From an uncultured Slackia sp. (lineage in GTDB: Bacteria > Actinomycetota > Coriobacteriia > Coriobacteriales > Eggerthellaceae), in NCBI RefSeq assembly GCF_944321625.1, contig NZ_CALUMA010000021.1, forward strand, positions 1 through 64,000: DNA of 64,000 nt, in the 5' to 3' direction. This document shows, one piece after another, positions 61,692-64,000 of this stretch (the first letter of the stretch is position 1; every line of letters starts with the position of its first letter). The translations under genes were made by a program, and so were the position numbers. The notes beneath the pieces were generated by a model. The model had not been told where the DNA came from, searched no databases, and saw only the letters and a program-made list of their open reading frames with translations.

Positions 61692-62452
61692 CTATACGCC
61701 AAGGCTTTGGGCGTGCTGGCGTGCAAGAAGGGCGTCTTCGCGTGCCTGGGGAATTTTGGCCATCAGATAAATGAGGTAGATCGGCCCTACGATAATTGAG
61801 AACATGAGGGCGATCATTGCCGCTATGCAAAGGAACACTAGGTTGAACACGATAAAAAAGCCGTGGTTGTCTATGAAGTGCTTAAGCGGCGCAAACCCGA
61901 AAGGGACAAAGAAGAAGCAGCAGGTCAGAAAGATGCAGACCCCAATAATCTGTCCCATATCCGTGAAAGTGTCGGGGTTTGACTGGTGCGCGCTGATGAA
62001 CATGCCCAGCAAAGCCTGGAATCCGAGCACGGCGATGACGATTGCCCAGATGAAGCACGTGCGTCGTGTGTGCAACAGGCGCTGATATTTGGCCTCTGCG
62101 AAGTTGGCGATGTCGCTTGCCTGCTGCGCGGCAACGATGGCGCTAGCGAGCTGGGCATGCTGCGATGTTGGCTGACCATATGGCGAAACCGGCATGCCGG
62201 CGGGAGCGTTTTGGGGAAGAGGGTATGGCGCGGAGCGTTGGCGGAGGAGCTTATTGGGGCGGAAGGGGCGGCCGGGGCAGCGAGCTGCTGCGATGCGCCG
62301 ATAGAGGCAACGTGAGCCGCCAGGGCTTCGGCGATTTTCTGGCCGGGCTCATAGGGGGCTCCGTCGTCTGCGACTTGGTGTAGGTTTGTCCCGCAATTCT
62401 AGCAGAACTGGGCTTCTTCGGGCAATGTCTGTCCGCATGTCGGGCACTGCAT
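61692..62452 (-). pseudogene. Broken zinc-ribbon membrane protein gene (amber codon and frameshift)
   Basis: From a well-placed ATG at 62452 (site AAGGAGG) the reading is MQCPTCGQTLPEEAQFC, then TAG, then NCGTNL: an amber codon exactly inside the zinc ribbon where Gln (CAG) would fit. The frame continues to about 62225-62235 and there the open frame moves to another phase (ANAP then YPLPQNAPAG). That phase stays open to 61692 with an N-terminal linker and three helices (about FIWAIVIAVLGFQALLGMF, IIGVCIFLTCCFFF and IVFNLVFLCIAAMIALM). An ATG at 62195 could still give the 167-residue membrane part. The gene is related in plan to its neighbour at 60318-61544. Confidence 0.72.
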
Positions 62453-62709
62453 GGCAACCTCCTTGCTGCTGTTTCACACTGCGATAATAGTCATTGGCAC
62501 ATCTCAATAAAAGGTATTTTGACCGGGTAAATTTATATTGTTACAATCGCCAAAAGATGGAGGACGTCGCGGGCCAAGGGGGGGGCACCCTCGGGCGAAT
62601 GGAATCCGGGCAAGGCAATGCCGTGCCGGAATGAGCAGGTGAGGCACTGATTTCGAATGAGCAGGATGCCTGTTGGGCTGCTCAAAGAAGGATTGGAGCG
62701 GGACGCAAG

Positions 62710-64000
62710 ATGGATATTCTCGATCAAATCAAAACGCCTCAAGGCCGTCTTCCTGTGCGCAACGTTGCGCTTGTGCCAAACTCTGAGGGGCGGGAGGGCA
62801 AAGGCGGCTCGCCAGGCGAAGGCGGCTTGCCCGTCCTCGAATTCTCGTTTGCCAATCCGCAGGATATCGCGGGCAACCCGATTCTTGCGCGTATGAGGGC
62901 GGTTCTCGAGGATGTTGCGTTTGTGGGTCGCGACACCCTGCTTTCGGTTGCCAAAACCACGGGGCCGTTGTTTGGCGCGTCCGCCCGTGAATCGGTGCTC
63001 GACTGGCAGAGCGCCGCGAATATCGCAAGGGCGGCAATCATGATGCAGGAAGTGGCGAACGGCTCAAAGCCGCCCCTCGTCTTGAAGGCCGGAATCGGAC
63101 CCGATGAGTCCGGCGCATGCCTGGTGGGAAAAACGAGCGTACAGAGTGCTTTGACGGGTGAGGAGTTTCTCATGTATGCCGTCTCGTTCGCCGTTGATGC
63201 GGAGCGGGCGGGCGGATACGTGGCCATGCTGCCCAGGCTTCCGTGGTTCAAGAAATTCTCCGGCTCAGGCTGCTTCGACTATCTTTTCGTCAATATTGAC
63301 CACGAGGGCGGAAGAGCGTTTCTGTCGGTTGTGCTGCTGTCTTTCACCCGGGAGATAGCACCTGAGGATTTTGCCGCCATGCTTCTCTGTTACTGCGATG
63401 GCGAGGAAGCGGCCCGCTCGGTTTTGGGCAGCTTGCGCGACGGGAGTGCGCTTTCAGGGGCGTTCCTGGATGCGGGCGATGTGCTCGGCCTGCTTGCGAA
63501 CGGCGGCGAGCTTTTTGTGCGCGAAGAGGAGATTGACGAAGGCGATAGGCCGAAACTGGCGCGCCTCGTTCAAGGCATCGTGTCGCTGCATGTTCAGGGG
63601 GCGACGGTCGACCTGTTTCGATCGGACGAGACGACGGGCTTTTTGGCGTTCAATTCGGCACTTGCGTTTCTGTGGTACGACTTCGCCCGCAAGCTCGGTC
63701 AGGTTCGCGTGGGGTATTGCCAGCAATGCGGTCGGCCGTTTTCCCTTTCGGGGCATCGCGGCATTCCGAAGAGGTTCTGCAGCGAGGCGTGCAAGACCAA
63801 GGCGAAAAACGAACGGCAGCGGTCGGCCAACGAGCGCCTGCGCAGGCGGTTCCTGGAAGGTGAGTCGGTGGAGGACGTCGCGCGTGCATGCTATCCGAAA
63901 GATGCAGGTGGCGTTGCACGGGAGAAGGTTCTTCGGTCGCTGCGCCAATGGGTTGAGCTGCGTCATAAGGTAGAGGACGAGTTAGCGCACGATGGCGGTC
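62710..64000 (+). CDS. Zinc-finger protein, 3' end outside the window
   Basis: A frame of 430 codons runs from the ATG at 62710 (GGAGCGGGA upstream) to the window end without a stop. The product has no signal or membrane helix. A zinc-finger module starts near residue 338: YCQQCGRPF, then RFCSEACKTKAKNERQ (C-x2-C ... C-x3-C), like CGNR-type or treble-clef fingers that end ABATE-like regulators, followed by a basic, helical region. The first 300 residues do not match a family I know; a DNA- or RNA-binding role is inference. The first Gly-rich segment (residues about 26-40) is low complexity. Confidence 0.7.
   Translation, partial: MDILDQIKTPQGRLPVRNVALVPNSEGREGKGGSPGEGGLPVLEFSFANPQDIAGNPILARMRAVLEDVAFVGRDTLLSVAKTTGPLFGASARESVLDWQSAANIARAAIMMQEVANGSKPPLVLKAGIGPDESGACLVGKTSVQSALTGEEFLMYAVSFAVDAERAGGYVAMLPRLPWFKKFSGSGCFDYLFVNIDHEGGRAFLSVVLLSFTREIAPEDFAAMLLCYCDGEEAARSVLGSLRDGSALSGAFLDAGDVLGLLANGGELFVREEEIDEGDRPKLARLVQGIVSLHVQGATVDLFRSDETTGFLAFNSALAFLWYDFARKLGQVRVGYCQQCGRPFSLSGHRGIPKRFCSEACKTKAKNERQRSANERLRRRFLEGESVEDVARACYPKDAGGVAREKVLRSLRQWVELRHKVEDELAHDGG

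Noticed and set aside
62399-62401. TAG in the zinc-ribbon gene read as pyrrolysine or as suppressed
   Set aside because: The position fits Gln by a single base change, a frameshift follows further on, and no pyrrolysine genes are seen; decay is simpler.

Overview
The window looks like chromosomal DNA of a high-GC, anaerobic member of the Coriobacteriia, most likely Eggerthellaceae (Eggerthella/Adlercreutzia/Slackia-like). This placement is inferred from gene content, not from a database search. The pointers are a twin-arginine lipoprotein flavoprotein reductase divergent from a membrane LuxR-type regulator, a DMSO-reductase-type molybdoenzyme operon, a second NrfD-like membrane protein, and otherwise ordinary actinobacterial housekeeping genes. 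I see no prophage, transposase, CRISPR array or tRNA.

Layout. 1-2800: the 3' end of a 5S rRNA, a TrpR-like regulator, argS, and a repeat-rich gene-free stretch. 2795-6245: a 12-TM LuxR regulator divergent from a secreted FAD reductase. 6395-9278: DUF1177 and AroM-family genes on the minus strand, divergent from a nitrilase-family amidohydrolase. 9415-10428: a strong promoter, a leader, and rplM-rpsI. 10633-14564: a tiny ORF overlapping a membrane protein gene, luxS, an EamA exporter and glmM. 14592-20048: an oligopeptide/nickel-type ABC importer (binding protein, two permeases, fused double ATPase) preceded by two identical GTGTTAC-N13-GTAACAC palindromes that straddle a good promoter. 20160-26113: trmB, glmU, prs, a DUF2974 hydrolase and pth. 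26207-28725: an orphan NrfD-like protein, a GntR/YtrA regulator and an SPFH protein in one run.

28735-30126: an AT-richer ATPase. 30473-35608: a complete molybdoenzyme operon (catalytic, Fe-S, NrfD, TorD chaperone) behind a promoter carrying three copies of ATCCTAGGA. 36038-42548: a RecJ-helicase fusion, a bifunctional Rel and a metallo-beta-lactamase-fold hydrolase. 42930-44708: a PiT phosphate permease with its PhoU-like partner. 44794-50533: a trigger-factor-like gene, a 131-bp foldback element, an M16C peptidase, and DUF3800 and DUF1648 genes. 50749-55610: two tandem YhgE/Pip membrane proteins. 55750-59159: hisS and aspS. 59257-62452: small or low-complexity membrane and zinc-ribbon genes, one of them broken. 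62710 to the end: a zinc-finger protein cut by the window edge.

The best lead is the importer at 14746-20048. The operator pair matches the GTGTTAC half-site I recall for NikR in some lineages, the ATPase has a His-rich N-terminus, and the binding protein ends with an HPHGHGW motif. Together these suggest a nickel importer under NikR-like control. Other leads are the RecJ-helicase fusion, two very small membrane ORFs with strong ribosome binding sites, a zinc-ribbon gene broken by an amber codon plus a frameshift, and several long foldback repeats.
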